Shown here in pieces: positions 15,101-15,163 of a DNA stretch of 15,163 nucleotides; the first letter of the stretch is position 1, and each line of letters starts with the position of its first letter. Under the pieces are notes generated by a model. That model was not told where the DNA came from and did not search any database. It saw only the letters and a program-made list of their open reading frames with translations. Source of the stretch: Flavobacteriales bacterium (lineage in GTDB: Bacteria > Bacteroidota > Bacteroidia > Flavobacteriales > Parvicellaceae); NCBI GenBank assembly GCA_014239715.1, contig JAAZYJ010000023.1:1-15163 (forward strand). Reading direction: 5' to 3'. A program made the position numbers and the translations under genes.

Positions 15101-15163
15101 TTTCGTCGATCCCTGAAACATTCTTTAAGGCTTCCTCGATCTTGGTGGTAACCCCTTCCTCCA
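12108..15163 (-). CDS. RND efflux pump inner-membrane subunit (AcrB-like, 5' end outside window)
   Basis: The frame stays open from the stop at 12108 to the window edge, giving about 1017 residues. The ATG at 15029 is internal: the codons beyond it read as RND porter sequence (EEGVTTKIEEALKNVSGI). Only about 40-50 N-terminal residues, including the first membrane helix, should be missing. The order is porter domain; TM2 (VNLFFGLLLVVFVLSLFL); a TM4 with GILVDDGIVIAEN, whose paired aspartates (codons at 14142-14147) are the RND proton-relay residues; the TM5-TM6 cluster; TM7 after a basic loop; the second porter domain with EQFGKPISISLVSEDDKEL; and the second helix cluster with GVLVNDSVVMLD (near 12549-12554). 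A charged tail of nearly 60 residues follows the last helix, longer than in E. coli AcrB. The pump works with the adjacent TolC-like channel and an adaptor probably encoded beyond 15163. The substrate cannot be inferred. Confidence 0.93.
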   Translation of the reverse strand, partial: EEGVTTKIEEALKNVSGIDEITSTSSENFSNIQVWCYTDEDIDEMLTKVKNAVDAVNGLPAASEQPLVVKNSSGRMMTTASYISLSGPDDLDRLKEVGDQVERDFLNSTAVSSMDKFGYPNKEIVVEIRESDLQRYSLTFNQIVQSISMNNLDFSAGLIKTSTEQMYIRSMSRSTDPEDIGNIVLYAQPDGQKIMVKDVANVFLDFEEVSSRSYVNSKRSVTYLIRKLPNDDLSKIASFTESYVEEFNRDHDDFEMKIMFQFSEMLDDRIELLGVNLFFGLLLVVFVLSLFLRIRLSLWVAFGIPFSFIGMFALGAIYGMTVNMISLFGMIMVIGILVDDGIVIAENIYSHYERGKSPMLAALDGTMEVMPSVFTSVITTIVAFGFLFFVEGAMSFMAEMAFAVVACLLLSLVEAFLILPSHLSHDWILSRKKKTKGIRYRLEKGIEWLRSGYAWLLRGILKRYRAWVFFPFLFILVTVYLQASGYIGWTWFENPPFDSITLAAAFKPGETDEQTEEFLWYAQGKIDSLGALLEEELGEKVIAYVSLNIGSASGLGENGPHAGTIRVSTESSDNIDTRAIANRIKECISESWQNRLQKFSVGGEEQFGKPISISLVSEDDKELAECAFWLRNEFEGMEGLNDVVDNSGIGNRELQVSLKPQASLLGLTLNDVLGQTRQGFFGAEAQRLILGRDEVKVWIRYPRSGRASLADLDNVMIKTTSGQRFPFHELADYTIKRGKVEINHLDGKKEIEISADVTDMTKVGEYSGRIYAELVPQIEEKFPNVQLNMRGQSEEGMESLYWFLIAFGASIMMMMIILSLNFKSFYQAKLILMVIPVGFYGAVLGHGIEGFNFSTLGLFGVIALAGVLVNDSVVMLDTYNRLLREGADVKTAAYECGKQRFRPVILTTITTVSGLYPLILESSFQAQFLVPMAITIAYGVFFGTIILIFFFPALILFFADMKRSRWWLWRGGKYPPSRIEVEPITKIMKRELQMKEITNANQKYSRLDLEGKEGGHE
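12121..12128 (-). promoter_or_regulatory. Strong Shine-Dalgarno deciding the TolC-like start
   Basis: Read on the - strand, AAGGAGGG lies 5 bases before the ATG at 12115, inside the last codons of the pump gene. It is the clearest ribosome binding site in the window, where most genes lack one. It fixes the short signal-peptide start of the channel protein. Confidence 0.8.

Overview
The window reads as ordinary chromosomal DNA from a member of the Bacteroidota, most likely a marine or environmental flavobacterium-type organism. Two secreted proteins end in type IX secretion (T9SS) C-terminal sorting domains. Candidate promoters match the Bacteroidota -7 element TAnnTTTG, and Shine-Dalgarno sequences are mostly weak. 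The organism call is inference; no rRNA or other taxonomic marker lies in the window. I saw no tRNA, rRNA, CRISPR array, insertion sequence or gene-free stretch longer than 300 bases.

Region 1 (1-3540, + strand) encodes cell-surface and envelope proteins. It holds the C-terminal end of an Ig-like/adhesin-type T9SS protein. Next comes a 683-residue T9SS protein carrying an Omp28-type thioredoxin-fold domain with a CGYC motif, closed by a strong terminator. Last is an MsrA methionine sulfoxide reductase that appears to be a lipoprotein.

Region 2 (3516-9514, - strand) is a compact fatty-acid beta-oxidation operon read in the order marR, fadN, fadA, fadE, with gaps of 23, 4 and 20 bases. FadE makes the enoyl-CoA, FadN hydrates and oxidises it (hydratase plus 3-hydroxyacyl-CoA dehydrogenase), and FadA thiolytically releases acetyl-CoA. 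The fadN-fadA-fadE order is the same as in Bacillus subtilis, but here a MarR-family gene leads the operon. Upstream of marR lie two identical 14-base boxes, each containing the perfect palindrome TATGCATGCATA, exactly 30 bases apart. The nearer one sits just upstream of a TATATTTG promoter element, which fits autoregulation by the MarR protein. The operon ends at a hairpin with a C(UUCG)G loop and a long T-tract, shared with the convergent msrA.

Region 3 (9577-10743, + strand) is a divergently transcribed multi-pass membrane protein resembling the PIG-V family of polyprenyl-phosphate-mannose-dependent mannosyltransferases. Its candidate promoter is so close to the ATG that the mRNA may be nearly leaderless.

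Region 4 (10799-15163, - strand) is an RND efflux system: an inner-membrane RND pump, truncated at its N terminus by the window edge, followed by a TolC-like outer-membrane channel whose start overlaps the pump stop by 8 bases. The periplasmic adaptor gene is not in the window and probably lies beyond base 15163.

I did not find a convincing undescribed system. The most testable signals are the twin palindromic operator of the fad operon, and the pairing of an extracellular thioredoxin-fold protein with a surface MsrA.
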